Positions 35,598 to 43,320 of a DNA stretch of 64,000 bases are shown here, in pieces (within the stretch, counting starts at the first letter, position 1; each line of letters begins with the position of its first letter). The stretch lies in contig JAFVAL010000073.1 of NCBI GenBank assembly GCA_017480565.1, positions 21,585 through 85,584 on the forward strand, read 5' to 3'. This DNA is from Lachnospiraceae bacterium (GTDB taxonomy: Bacteria > Bacillota > Clostridia > Lachnospirales > Lachnospiraceae). Made by a program: the position numbers and the translations under genes. Under the pieces are notes generated by a model, which was not told the origin of the DNA, searched no databases, and was given only the letters and a program-made list of their open reading frames with translations.

Positions 35598-35626
35598 AGT
35601 ATAAGAGAGAAGCGCATTGAAGTGAA
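35598..35626 (-). promoter_or_regulatory. Probable promoter of the XRE gene
   Basis: On the minus strand TTCACT (35626-35621) and TATACT (35603-35598) with 17-nt spacing, 35 nt upstream of the start codon. Confidence 0.55.
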
Positions 35627-35637
35627 CAAACCCACAG

Positions 35638-35682
35638 TCACAGTGCTATAATCAATAGTTCGAATTTTGAGTTTTTTTTCAT
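35638..35682 (-). CDS. Putative 14-residue small ORF upstream of the XRE gene
   Basis: AGGAGG sits 7 nt before ATG (35682, minus) and the frame encodes MKKNSKFELLIIAL, then TGA. A lysine-rich start and hydrophobic end is the look of a short secreted/signal peptide or a leader peptide. An extended -10 (TGcTATACT, 35740-35733) lies upstream, and the predicted transcript begins with a small hairpin (35710-35725). It may be a peptide acting with the XRE regulator, a leader controlling it, or a remnant. Confidence 0.4.
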   Translation of the reverse strand: MKKNSKFELLIIAL

Positions 35683-35732
35683 GTTGAAGCCTCCTATTTC
35701 TTTTCCTAAGAGCAGATATTTGCTCCAGTTTC

Positions 35733-35740
35733 AGTATAGC
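35733..35740 (-). promoter_or_regulatory. Extended -10 promoter ahead of the 14-codon ORF
   Basis: TGcTATACT on the minus strand; the -35 is weak. A transcript would start near 35727 and carry the small ORF and possibly the XRE gene. Confidence 0.45.
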
Positions 35741-35787
35741 AGAGTTCATTTCGCATGAGTATGAGTAGCACCAATGGGATGATTATA

Positions 35788-35818
35788 TAAAAAAGAAGAG
35801 AAGTCCGAAAACTTCTCT
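35788..35818 (-). terminator. Rho-independent terminator of rnpB
   Basis: AGAGAAGT (35797-35804) pairs with ACTTCTCT (35811-35818), with a T-rich tract on the minus strand. It follows the RNase P RNA 3' end by about 15 nt. Confidence 0.85.
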
Positions 35819-35832
35819 CCTAAATCATACGA

Positions 35833-36183
35833 TGTTGTGACCGCAGCGGTAAGCCGGGTTCTGTCGTTGGATGATCATCTATCTGGTCCTGATGTCGCCA
35901 CCAGGCTCAAGCGACCTACCCGGAACGAGACGGGCCGCCTCATAGTTCCTGTGCGGTCTTGCTTCGGATGGGGTTTACACAGCCATCCCTGTTACCAGGT
36001 CTGCGGTGAGCTCTTACCTCGCCTTTTCACCCTTACCGCGTAAGCGGCGGTTGTTTTCTGTTGCACTTTCCTTAGGGTCACCCCCACCGGACGTTATCCG
36101 GCATCCTGCCCTATGAAGCCCGGACTTTCCTCACGCAGACCCTTTCGTCTGCCTGCGCGCGATCATCTGCTGCGGTCACAGCG
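35833..36183 (-). ncRNA. rnpB: RNase P RNA (bacterial type A)
   Basis: The catalytic RNA of RNase P, which matures tRNA 5' ends. On the minus strand the conserved segments appear in order: GAGGAAAGTCCGGGCT near the 5' end, AGGGTGAAAAGG in the middle and ACAGAACCCGGCTTA near the 3' end. The 5' and 3' ends pair (GTGACCGCAGC with GCTGCGGTCAC) as helix P1, which fixes the limits to within a few bases. About 350 nt, normal length. A terminator follows directly. Confidence 0.95.
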
Positions 36184-36250
36184 CGATCATTTTATCACAT
36201 TCTAAGAGACTTTGCCAGAGGCAATTCGCTGGCAGGCAAGTGCGAACAGA

Positions 36251-36523
36251 TCAGTAGCCGCGGCTTCGAAATCCGTATTCGTCTTTTAATGGGATCTGCT
36301 TGCTTTCGATCCCGTCAATAGAGATGAAGCGCTGGTTGCCGAGTTCTTCTACATAGTCCCGGATATCGGACGCTTCCCCTTGCACTTCCATCTCGACGCG
36401 TCCGTCCCAGAGATTGTCAACCCAACCGGTTAACCCATAAGGCTGGGCGAGGGTCTTTGCCCAAAACCGGAAGCCGACGCCCTGCACGCGCCCGGAAAAA
36501 TAAAAATGTTTTCTGATCTTCAT
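36251..36523 (-). CDS. acyP: Acylphosphatase
   Basis: 90 residues, the full length of the family. The acyl-phosphate binding loop GRVQGVGFRFW carries the catalytic arginine, and the catalytic asparagine is in GWVDNLWDGRVEMEVQG. It hydrolyses carboxyl-phosphate bonds such as acetyl or 1,3-bisphosphoglyceryl phosphate. It is a single gene on the minus strand, downstream of nothing obvious and upstream of rnpB; its own promoter should lie near 36540-36570, but I see no clear consensus. Confidence 0.95.
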   Translation of the reverse strand: MKIRKHFYFSGRVQGVGFRFWAKTLAQPYGLTGWVDNLWDGRVEMEVQGEASDIRDYVEELGNQRFISIDGIESKQIPLKDEYGFRSRGY

Positions 36524-36655
36524 TGCATTCGCTTTCCTTTAATTCTTTGGTTCTTTTTTATTGTAACGTAATTTTTGAAAGCGGACAAGATGCAGTCTTC
36601 TCAGGGTCTGTCAGATATGGTAGACTAAAGGCAGAAAAGCAAGGAGGCAAAGACC

Positions 36656-37240
36656 ATGACACGACTCGAGAAGCAGATGCAGTTCATCAGGGAACTGGAT
36701 AAAGTGAAGGAGATTACGAGGCAGACTTATCTTGCAGATGGGAGCCGCAAGGAGAATGATGCGGAGCATTCGTGGCATTTGGCCGTGATGGCGGCGCTTC
36801 TTGCGGAGTATGCAAATGAACCGATCGATGTGGGTCACACGATGTTGATGGTGCTCCTTCATGACGTGATCGAGATCGACGCGGGCGATACTTACGCTTA
36901 CGATGCGGCAGGCAACGAGACAAAGCGAGCGAGAGAACTTGTGGCTGCTGACCGCATTTATGCACTCCTGCCGGAGGATCAGGCCGCTTACTGTAGGGCA
37001 CTGTGGGATGAATTTGAGGCAAATGAAACCGCAGAGGCGAAGTTTGCGAACACGCTTGATAAGGTGCAGCCGGTTCTGTTAAATGATGCGTCGGGCGGGA
37101 TCTCGTGGAAGGAGCATGGGGTTGCAAAAGAACAGATCATAAGGCGCAACGCGCACACGCCGGAAGGTTCTGAAGAACTGTGGGCGTACGCAAAAGGGCT
37201 GATCGAGAAAAATGTCGAAAAGGGCAACATCCTGCCTTGA
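36656..37240 (+). CDS. HD-domain phosphohydrolase, HDDC2/YfbR-like
   Basis: 194 residues. The HD motif is complete: H in DAEHSWHLAV, HD in LLHDVIEIDAGDTYAYD and a late aspartate in NTLDKVQP. The segment VIEIDAGDTYAYD is characteristic of the HDDC2 group of 5'-deoxyribonucleotidase-type enzymes, which dephosphorylate dNMPs. It stands directly before the purine genes, which fits nucleotide metabolism, though 99 nt and a new ribosome site separate it from purE. The ribosome site AAGGAGG is about 9 nt upstream of the ATG. Confidence 0.88.
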   Translation: MTRLEKQMQFIRELDKVKEITRQTYLADGSRKENDAEHSWHLAVMAALLAEYANEPIDVGHTMLMVLLHDVIEIDAGDTYAYDAAGNETKRARELVAADRIYALLPEDQAAYCRALWDEFEANETAEAKFANTLDKVQPVLLNDASGGISWKEHGVAKEQIIRRNAHTPEGSEELWAYAKGLIEKNVEKGNILP

Positions 37241-37271
37241 CGAACGGACGGAAAACAGATAGAGTATAGCT

Positions 37272-37288
37272 GATAAGTAATACTTATC
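37272..37288 (+). promoter_or_regulatory. Perfect 17-nt palindrome upstream of purE
   Basis: GATAAGTA-A-TACTTATC, about 50 nt before the purE start. It may be an operator for the purine operon; it does not resemble the Bacillus PurBox. Confidence 0.45.
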
Positions 37289-37339
37289 CTAAAAATGAGA
37301 TATATTAACGCTACTAATAAAAATACAGGAGGAGACACG

Positions 37340-37861
37340 ATGCCGCAGGTTGGTATTTTGATGGGAAGTGATTCGGATCTTGCGACGATGAGCAAGGCCG
37401 CGAAGATTCTGGAGCAGTTTGGGGTGGAGTTTGAGATGCATGTGATTTCCGCACACCGGATGCCGGATGTGTTTTATGACTATGCACAGACCGCAGAGGA
37501 AAGAGGGCTGAAGGTGATCATCGCTGGTGCGGGCGGTGCTGCACATTTGCCCGGCATGTGTGCAGCGATGTTCCCGCTTCCAGTCATCGGTGTCCCGATC
37601 TCAACCAAGTCGGTCGGCGGCGTGGATTCGCTTTATTCCATCGTACAGATGCCTTCCGGGATTCCGGTGGCGACGGTTGCGATCGATGGGGCTGCCAATG
37701 CGGCTTTACTTGCGATTCGTATGCTTGCGATCTCCGATGAGAGCCTGCTTGAAAAGCTCAAAGCGTATGCGAAGACCATGAAGCAGGGTGTGCAGGAAAA
37801 GTCCGAGACGCTGCAGCGCATTGGCTACGAGGAGTATCTGAAGAGGATGCAGAAAAAGTAA
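37340..37861 (+). CDS. purE: N5-carboxyaminoimidazole ribonucleotide mutase (PurE)
   Basis: 173 residues from ATG 37340, chosen because AGGAGGA lies 7 nt upstream; the 15-codon longer frame has no ribosome site. The family motif [10 protein letters not shown] opens the protein, followed by ISAHRMPD with the catalytic histidine and [12 protein letters not shown]. It rearranges N5-CAIR to CAIR in purine synthesis (or carboxylates AIR directly in the class II enzyme). It leads the purE-purM-purN-purD group; genes are 56 nt, -7 nt and 34 nt apart. Confidence 0.96.
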   Translation: MPQVGILMGSDSDLATMSKAAKILEQFGVEFEMHVISAHRMPDVFYDYAQTAEERGLKVIIAGAGGAAHLPGMCAAMFPLPVIGVPISTKSVGGVDSLYSIVQMPSGIPVATVAIDGAANAALLAIRMLAISDESLLEKLKAYAKTMKQGVQEKSETLQRIGYEEYLKRMQKK

Positions 37862-37917
37862 GATTAAATCTTACTAAAGACAGCAAACATTACGACAACA
37901 GTAGAAAGGTTAAAGAT

Positions 37918-38955
37918 ATGGATTATAAGAGTGCTGGTGTTGATATTGAAGCTGGTTATGCTTCTGTGGAATTGATGAAAGAGCACGTCGCAAAGACAAT
38001 GCGTAAGGAAGTGCTCGGAGGCCTTGGCGGGTTCTCAGGGGCGTTTGATCTTGCCGCGATCAAGGGGATGGAGGAGCCGGTCTTGCTTTCCGGAACCGAC
38101 GGAGTCGGCACAAAGTTAAAGATCGCTTTCTTGATGGATCGCCATGACACCGTGGGCATCGATTGTGTGGCGATGTGCGTTAACGATGTGGCCTGCGCAG
38201 GCGGTGAGCCGCTGTTTTTCTTAGACTACATTGCGTGCGGGAAAAATGAACCGGAGAAGATCGCGCAGATCGTTAAGGGTGTCGCAGAAGGCTGCCTGCA
38301 GGCAGGTGCGGCCTTGATCGGCGGAGAGACTGCGGAGATGCCTGGTTTCTATCCTGTAGAGGAATATGATCTTGCTGGATTTGCAGTTGGTGTGGCGGAT
38401 AAGAAGCAGATGATCACGGGCGAAGACATTTGCCCGGGAGATGTGCTTGTCGGGATCGCCTCTTCCGGTGTGCATTCGAATGGCTATTCTCTCGTGAGAA
38501 AGGTTTTTGATGTGACCAAGGAGAATCTGCAGGTGTATTACGAGGAGTTGGGTTCGACGCTCGGCGAAGCACTTTTGACACCGACCAAGATCTATGTAAA
38601 AGTGTTAAAGTCGGTCAAAGAAGCGGGTGTGATTATCAAGGGCTGCAGCCATATCACGGGCGGAGGTTTCTACGAAAATGTACCGCGCATGCTCCCTGTA
38701 GGAACCACGGCGGAGATTCACAAGGACAGCTATCCGGTGCCTGCGATCTTTAAGCTACTTCAGAAGACCGGCGATATCGAAGAAAAGATGATGTACAACA
38801 CATTTAACATGGGCATCGGCATGATGCTTGCGCTGGATGCGAAGGATGCAGAGAAAGCGATCGCTGCGATCGAGGCAGCCGGTGAAAAAGCGTATGTGGT
38901 CGGGCGTGTGATCGCGTCGGAAGATCCGGAAGAAAAAGGAGCAATCGTATGCTGA
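37918..38955 (+). CDS. purM: Phosphoribosylformylglycinamidine cyclo-ligase (AIR synthetase)
   Basis: 345 residues, the usual length. The FGAM-to-AIR ATP-dependent ring closure enzyme. Diagnostic blocks include [12 protein letters not shown] at the N-terminus, the glycine-rich [27 protein letters not shown], and [11 protein letters not shown]. The 3' end overlaps purN by 7 nt, so the two are coupled. Cytoplasmic; no anomaly. Confidence 0.97.
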   Translation: MDYKSAGVDIEAGYASVELMKEHVAKTMRKEVLGGLGGFSGAFDLAAIKGMEEPVLLSGTDGVGTKLKIAFLMDRHDTVGIDCVAMCVNDVACAGGEPLFFLDYIACGKNEPEKIAQIVKGVAEGCLQAGAALIGGETAEMPGFYPVEEYDLAGFAVGVADKKQMITGEDICPGDVLVGIASSGVHSNGYSLVRKVFDVTKENLQVYYEELGSTLGEALLTPTKIYVKVLKSVKEAGVIIKGCSHITGGGFYENVPRMLPVGTTAEIHKDSYPVPAIFKLLQKTGDIEEKMMYNTFNMGIGMMLALDAKDAEKAIAAIEAAGEKAYVVGRVIASEDPEEKGAIVC

Positions 38956-39572
38956 GGGTAGCCGTACTCGTCTCCGGCGGAGGCACGAATCTGCAGGCGA
39001 TTTTGGATGCGGTGGCGGCCAGAAAGATCACGAATGCACAGATCGCGGTGGTGATCAGCAATAAGGAAAATGCGTTCGCGCTGGAGCGGGCGAAGAAAGC
39101 TGGTGTGGAAGGCCTGTGCATTTCGCCAAAAAACTATGCAGGTAAAGAGGCGTTCGGAGAAGCCATGATCGCCGCGCTGCGGGAGAGAGACATCGATCTG
39201 GTCGTGCTTGCGGGTTATCTGGTGATCGTCCCGGAGAATCTTGTGAAGGCGTATCCAAACAAGATCGTGAACATCCACCCGGCGCTCATTCCTTCGTTTT
39301 GCGGGATGGGCTATTACGGGCTGAAGGTTCACGAAGCAGTGCTTGCCCGCGGGGTCAAAGTGACCGGCGCGACGGTGCATTTCGTGGATGAGCAGGCGGA
39401 TCATGGCCCGATCATTTCCCAAAAAGCGGTCGAAGTAAGAGACAGTGATACCCCGGAAGTGCTGCAGAGACGTGTGATGGAAGAGGCAGAGTGGAAGCTC
39501 TTGCCGCAGGCCATTGATGATATTGCAAATGAAAGAATTCGTGTCGTGGACGGAATCGTCCGCCGCGTGTGA
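38949..39572 (+). CDS. purN: Phosphoribosylglycinamide formyltransferase (PurN)
   Basis: 207 residues. Transfers formyl from 10-formyl-THF to GAR. The phosphate-binding loop [13 protein letters not shown], the folate-site catalytic segment ([17 protein letters not shown]) and [15 protein letters not shown], with the catalytic Asn, His and Asp, are present. The start overlaps purM by 7 nt. Length normal. Confidence 0.96.
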   Translation: MLRVAVLVSGGGTNLQAILDAVAARKITNAQIAVVISNKENAFALERAKKAGVEGLCISPKNYAGKEAFGEAMIAALRERDIDLVVLAGYLVIVPENLVKAYPNKIVNIHPALIPSFCGMGYYGLKVHEAVLARGVKVTGATVHFVDEQADHGPIISQKAVEVRDSDTPEVLQRRVMEEAEWKLLPQAIDDIANERIRVVDGIVRRV

Positions 39573-39606
39573 GTTGAGATAACTGCGCGAAAGAAGGAGG
39601 AGCCAG

Positions 39607-40869
39607 ATGAAGGTTTTGATTGTAGGTTCGGGCGGAAGAGAGCATGCGATTGCGTGGAAAGTGGCGCAGAATCCGAGCGTGGAAAAGATTTACTGTGCGC
39701 CGGGAAACGGTGGTATCGCGCAGATCGCAGAGTGTGTGCCGATCGGGGCGATGGAGTTTGAGAAGCTGGCGGATTTCGCGGAAGAACACGAGATTGATCT
39801 GACGGTGATCGGTATGGATGATCCGCTGGTCGGCGGTGTGGTGGATGTTTTTGAAGCGCGTGGACTTCGCGTGTTCGGACCGCGCAAAAATGCGGCCATT
39901 ATCGAAGGATCGAAGGCGTTTTCCAAGGAACTGATGAAGAAGTACGGGATTCCGACCGCGGCCTATGAAGTGTTCCACAGCCCGGAAGAGGCGAGAGCTT
40001 ATCTGGAAACTTCTGCCTATCCGATCGTTCTGAAGGCCGACGGGCTTGCCCTCGGAAAGGGTGTGCTCATTTGCAAGAACAAAGAAGAAGCAATGGCAGG
40101 CGTTGATACATTGATGGTCAACAAGCAATTTGGCGCAGCTGGTGAGACGATCGTGATTGAAGAGTTTATGACCGGGCGCGAGGTGTCCGTGCTTTCTTTC
40201 TGCGATGGCAAGACGATCAAGACGATGACGAGCGCGCAGGATCACAAGCGCGCGAAGGACGGAGACCAGGGGCTGAACACCGGCGGTATGGGAACCTTTT
40301 CGCCGAGCCCGTTCTTTACGCCGGAGATCGACGCGTACTGTAAGGAGCACATTTTTAAGCCATCGCTTGATGCCATGGCAGCCGAAGGAAGACCGTTTAC
40401 CGGCGTTCTGTTCTTCGGACTGATGCTCACGGAGAACGGCCCGAAGGTGCTGGAGTACAACGCACGTTTCGGCGACCCGGAGACGCAGGTGGTGCTTCCC
40501 CGTATGGAAAATGATCTCGTAGAGGTCTTTGAGGCCTGCATCGACGGGAGACTGGACGAGATCGATCTGAAGTTCGCGGACAACGCGGCGGTCTGTGTGG
40601 TACTTGCTTCCGACGGCTATCCGGAGCATTACGAGCGCGGGTTTGTGATCGAAGGCTTGAAGGCGTTCGAGGGAAAAGACGGCTATGAGTGCTTCCACGC
40701 CGGAACGAAGCTGACCGAAAAAGGCATCGTCACCAATGGAGGCCGTGTGCTAGGCGTGACTGCGCTGGGGCGTGATCTCGCGGATGCGAAGAAGCATGCG
40801 TATGAAGCGGTCGATTGGGTCAAGTTTGAGAATAAATATTTCAGACATGATATAGGGAAAGAACTGTAA
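39607..40869 (+). CDS. purD: Phosphoribosylamine-glycine ligase (GAR synthetase)
   Basis: 420 residues, ATP-grasp enzyme that joins glycine to phosphoribosylamine. The N-terminal GSGGREHAIAWK and GNGGIAQ, the ATP-grasp segments (LKADGLALGKGV, EEFMTGREVSVL) and FGDPETQVVLPRM are standard. AAGGAGGAG precedes the start. It ends the purine group; purH, which often sits between purN and purD, is absent here and must be elsewhere. A terminator follows. Confidence 0.97.
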   Translation: MKVLIVGSGGREHAIAWKVAQNPSVEKIYCAPGNGGIAQIAECVPIGAMEFEKLADFAEEHEIDLTVIGMDDPLVGGVVDVFEARGLRVFGPRKNAAIIEGSKAFSKELMKKYGIPTAAYEVFHSPEEARAYLETSAYPIVLKADGLALGKGVLICKNKEEAMAGVDTLMVNKQFGAAGETIVIEEFMTGREVSVLSFCDGKTIKTMTSAQDHKRAKDGDQGLNTGGMGTFSPSPFFTPEIDAYCKEHIFKPSLDAMAAEGRPFTGVLFFGLMLTENGPKVLEYNARFGDPETQVVLPRMENDLVEVFEACIDGRLDEIDLKFADNAAVCVVLASDGYPEHYERGFVIEGLKAFEGKDGYECFHAGTKLTEKGIVTNGGRVLGVTALGRDLADAKKHAYEAVDWVKFENKYFRHDIGKEL

Positions 40870-40885
40870 AAGATGATAGGATGAT

Positions 40886-40918
40886 AGGGCTATTTCTCAC
40901 GAGAGATCTAGCCCTTTT
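40886..40918 (+). terminator. Rho-independent terminator of the purine operon
   Basis: AGGGCTA (40886-40892) with TAGCCCT (40909-40915), an inner TCTC/GAGA helix, then TTTT. Confidence 0.8.
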
Positions 40919-41029
40919 CTGTCATTTGTGGTATTCTAATGATAAAGAACATGGTTGATTGGGAAGATGGATGGAGAGGCATCACAAAATGCCATTGTAA
41001 TAGAAATTTATGAAAAGGAGGAAAGAACC

Positions 41030-42142
41030 ATGAAAATCGGATCGGTAAAAGAGATCAAGAACAATGAGTTTCGTGTGGGTTTGACACCGGATAATGTCCA
41101 TGCGTATGTGGCCGCGGGGCATGAGGTCTTCATCGAAGCAGGAGCCGGACTTGGCTCTGGATTTGCGGATGCAGAGTATGTGAAGGCTGGGGCAAAGATT
41201 CTTAACTCAGCGCGTGAAGTTTGGGATACGGTCGAGATGATGGTGAAGGTCAAAGAGCCTTTGGAGGAGGAGTATGAACTGTTCCATGAAGGACTCATTT
41301 TGTATACGTATCTGCATCTGGCTCCGGATAAGGAGCAGACGGACGCGCTTCTTGCAGGGAAGGTAAAAGCGGTCGCTTACGAGACACTTGTGGAAAAGGA
41401 TGGCTCACTGCCACTTTTGGTTCCGATGTCTCAGATCGCGGGACGTCTTTCGATCCAGGAAGGCGCGAAGTATCTGGAGAAGCGCTTTGGCGGTGAGGGT
41501 GTTTTGCTTGCCGGCGTGCCTGGTACCCCGAAGGCAAATGTGGTCATCTTAGGCGGTGGTACGGTCGTTGCCAATGCGTGTAAGATTGCGGTCGGCATGG
41601 GCGCAAATGTGACGATCATTGACATCAATTTAAAGCGCCTCGAAGAGCTTGACAACCTGTTCGGTGCGAGAATCCAGACTCTGGTGAGCAACGATGCGAA
41701 CATCGAAAGAGCAGTCAAAGACGCAGATCTGGTGATTGGTTCTGTGCTGATCCCCGGCGCTTCGACCCCGAAGCTGTTTAAGAGAAAATATTTGCCAGAG
41801 ATGAAGACAGGCGCGGTCTTTGTGGACGTTGCGATCGATCAGGGCGGCTGCGGTGAGAGCAGTCACGTGACAACGCACGACGATCCGGTTTATATTGAGG
41901 AAGGCGTCGTGCATTACTGCGTCGGCAATATGCCGGGTGCGGTGCCGCGAACCAGTACGATTGCGCTGACGAACGCGACGCTTCGCTACGGCCTAATGAT
42001 CGCAAAGGAAGGTCTTGAGGCAGCCTGCAAAAAGAGCGATGTCATTTGCACGGCGGTCAATTGCTATGATGGGAAGCTGACAAATGCAAATGTCGCCGCG
42101 GCGCACGGATACGACTGGGTAGAGTTAAAAGAACTGATTTGA
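41030..42142 (+). CDS. ald: Alanine dehydrogenase
   Basis: 370 residues from ATG 41030, with AAGGAGGAAAG upstream; a longer frame from 40955 is unsupported. Reversible NAD-dependent deamination of alanine to pyruvate and ammonia. The N-terminus (KIGSVKEIKNNEFRVGLTP), catalytic lysine/histidine region (VKVKEP, YLHLA), the nucleotide-binding VVILGGGTVVANACKIAVGM and DVAIDQGGCGE are all typical. Length matches the family. Single gene between the purine terminator and galE, 24 nt ahead of galE. Confidence 0.96.
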   Translation: MKIGSVKEIKNNEFRVGLTPDNVHAYVAAGHEVFIEAGAGLGSGFADAEYVKAGAKILNSAREVWDTVEMMVKVKEPLEEEYELFHEGLILYTYLHLAPDKEQTDALLAGKVKAVAYETLVEKDGSLPLLVPMSQIAGRLSIQEGAKYLEKRFGGEGVLLAGVPGTPKANVVILGGGTVVANACKIAVGMGANVTIIDINLKRLEELDNLFGARIQTLVSNDANIERAVKDADLVIGSVLIPGASTPKLFKRKYLPEMKTGAVFVDVAIDQGGCGESSHVTTHDDPVYIEEGVVHYCVGNMPGAVPRTSTIALTNATLRYGLMIAKEGLEAACKKSDVICTAVNCYDGKLTNANVAAAHGYDWVELKELI

Positions 42143-42166
42143 GGGTGAAAAAGGAGGAATTACCAT

Positions 42167-43195
42167 ATGCACATTTTAGTCACAGGTGGTGCGGGCTATA
42201 TCGGATCCCACACGATCATTGAACTCATCGAGGCTGGCCACAGCGTGGTTGCGATCGACAATCTGGTGAACTCCAGCAAAGAGTCGTTAAAAAGAGTCGG
42301 TGAAATCGTTGGCCAGGAGATTCCATTTTATGAGGTGGACATCCGCGACCGCGAAGGCCTTGAGAAGGTATTTGCGTCAAATAAATTCGACTGCGCGATT
42401 CATTTCGCGGGCTTAAAGGCGGTCGGCGAGTCAGTGACGCATCCTTGGGAGTACTATGAGAACAACATCGGCGGAACGCTTGTGCTGGTGGACGTGATGA
42501 GAAAGCACGGCTGCAAGAACATCATTTTCAGTTCTTCTGCGACGGTCTACGGCAATCCGGCGATGATCCCGATCACGGAAGAGTGCCCGAAGGGCCATTG
42601 TACGAATCCTTACGGACAGACAAAGTCGATGCTGGAAGAGATTTTGACCGATCTTCATACCGCAGATGTGAAAAATGCGGATCCGAACCCGTGGAACATC
42701 GTTTTGCTGCGCTACTTTAACCCGATCGGTGCGCATCCGAGCGGGAGAATCGGCGAGAATCCGAACGGGATTCCGAACAATCTGATGCCTTACATCACGC
42801 AGGTGGCGGTCGGAAAGCTTGCAAAACTTCATGTCTTCGGCGACGACTATGATACCCATGACGGCACAGGTGTGCGCGATTATATCCACGTGATGGATCT
42901 GGCAAATGGCCACGTTAAAGCACTTACGGCGATCGAGAAGAAGTGCGGCGTCGCAATCTACAACCTGGGAACCGGCAATGGCTACAGTGTGTTAGATATC
43001 GTCAATACATTTTCCGAGGTCAACGGGGTTGAGATCCCTTATCAGATCGACCCGAGACGCTTGGGCGACATTGCGACCTGCTATGCAGATCCCGCGAAGG
43101 CAAATCGTGAGCTTGGCTGGAAGGCGGAGCGCGGCCTTGCCGAGATGTGCAGGGACAGCTGGAACTGGCAGAAAAACAACCCGAACGGCTATTGA
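42167..43195 (+). CDS. galE: UDP-glucose 4-epimerase
   Basis: 342 residues, extended short-chain dehydrogenase. NAD-binding VTGGAGYIGSHT at the N-terminus, the catalytic Ser in SSSATVYG and the YxxxK in NPYGQTK (Y and K catalytic). Interconverts UDP-glucose and UDP-galactose for galactose use and surface sugars. AAAGGAGG upstream of the ATG and 24 nt after ald, so possibly co-transcribed with it. A strong terminator follows. Confidence 0.96.
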   Translation: MHILVTGGAGYIGSHTIIELIEAGHSVVAIDNLVNSSKESLKRVGEIVGQEIPFYEVDIRDREGLEKVFASNKFDCAIHFAGLKAVGESVTHPWEYYENNIGGTLVLVDVMRKHGCKNIIFSSSATVYGNPAMIPITEECPKGHCTNPYGQTKSMLEEILTDLHTADVKNADPNPWNIVLLRYFNPIGAHPSGRIGENPNGIPNNLMPYITQVAVGKLAKLHVFGDDYDTHDGTGVRDYIHVMDLANGHVKALTAIEKKCGVAIYNLGTGNGYSVLDIVNTFSEVNGVEIPYQIDPRRLGDIATCYADPAKANRELGWKAERGLAEMCRDSWNWQKNNPNGY

Positions 43196-43222
43196 TTTGC
43201 AAATGAATCGTACAGAATCACG

Positions 43223-43266
43223 AAGAAACACAGGGTGTGTAAACCACATCTTGTGTTTCTTTTTTA
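43223..43266 (+). terminator. Rho-independent terminator of galE
   Basis: AAGAAACACA (43223-43232) with TGTGTTTCTT (43252-43261), continuing into an imperfect inner stem, followed by a T run. Confidence 0.85.
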
Positions 43267-43320
43267 CAAGTGGTACAATACTAATATCTATATCTATCCG
43301 AACCTATGGAGTAAAGAATT

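Noticed and set aside
39412-40698. 428-codon minus-strand open frame opposite purD
   Set aside because: It is antisense to purN/purD, has no family resemblance or ribosome site and reflects the codon bias of the true genes.
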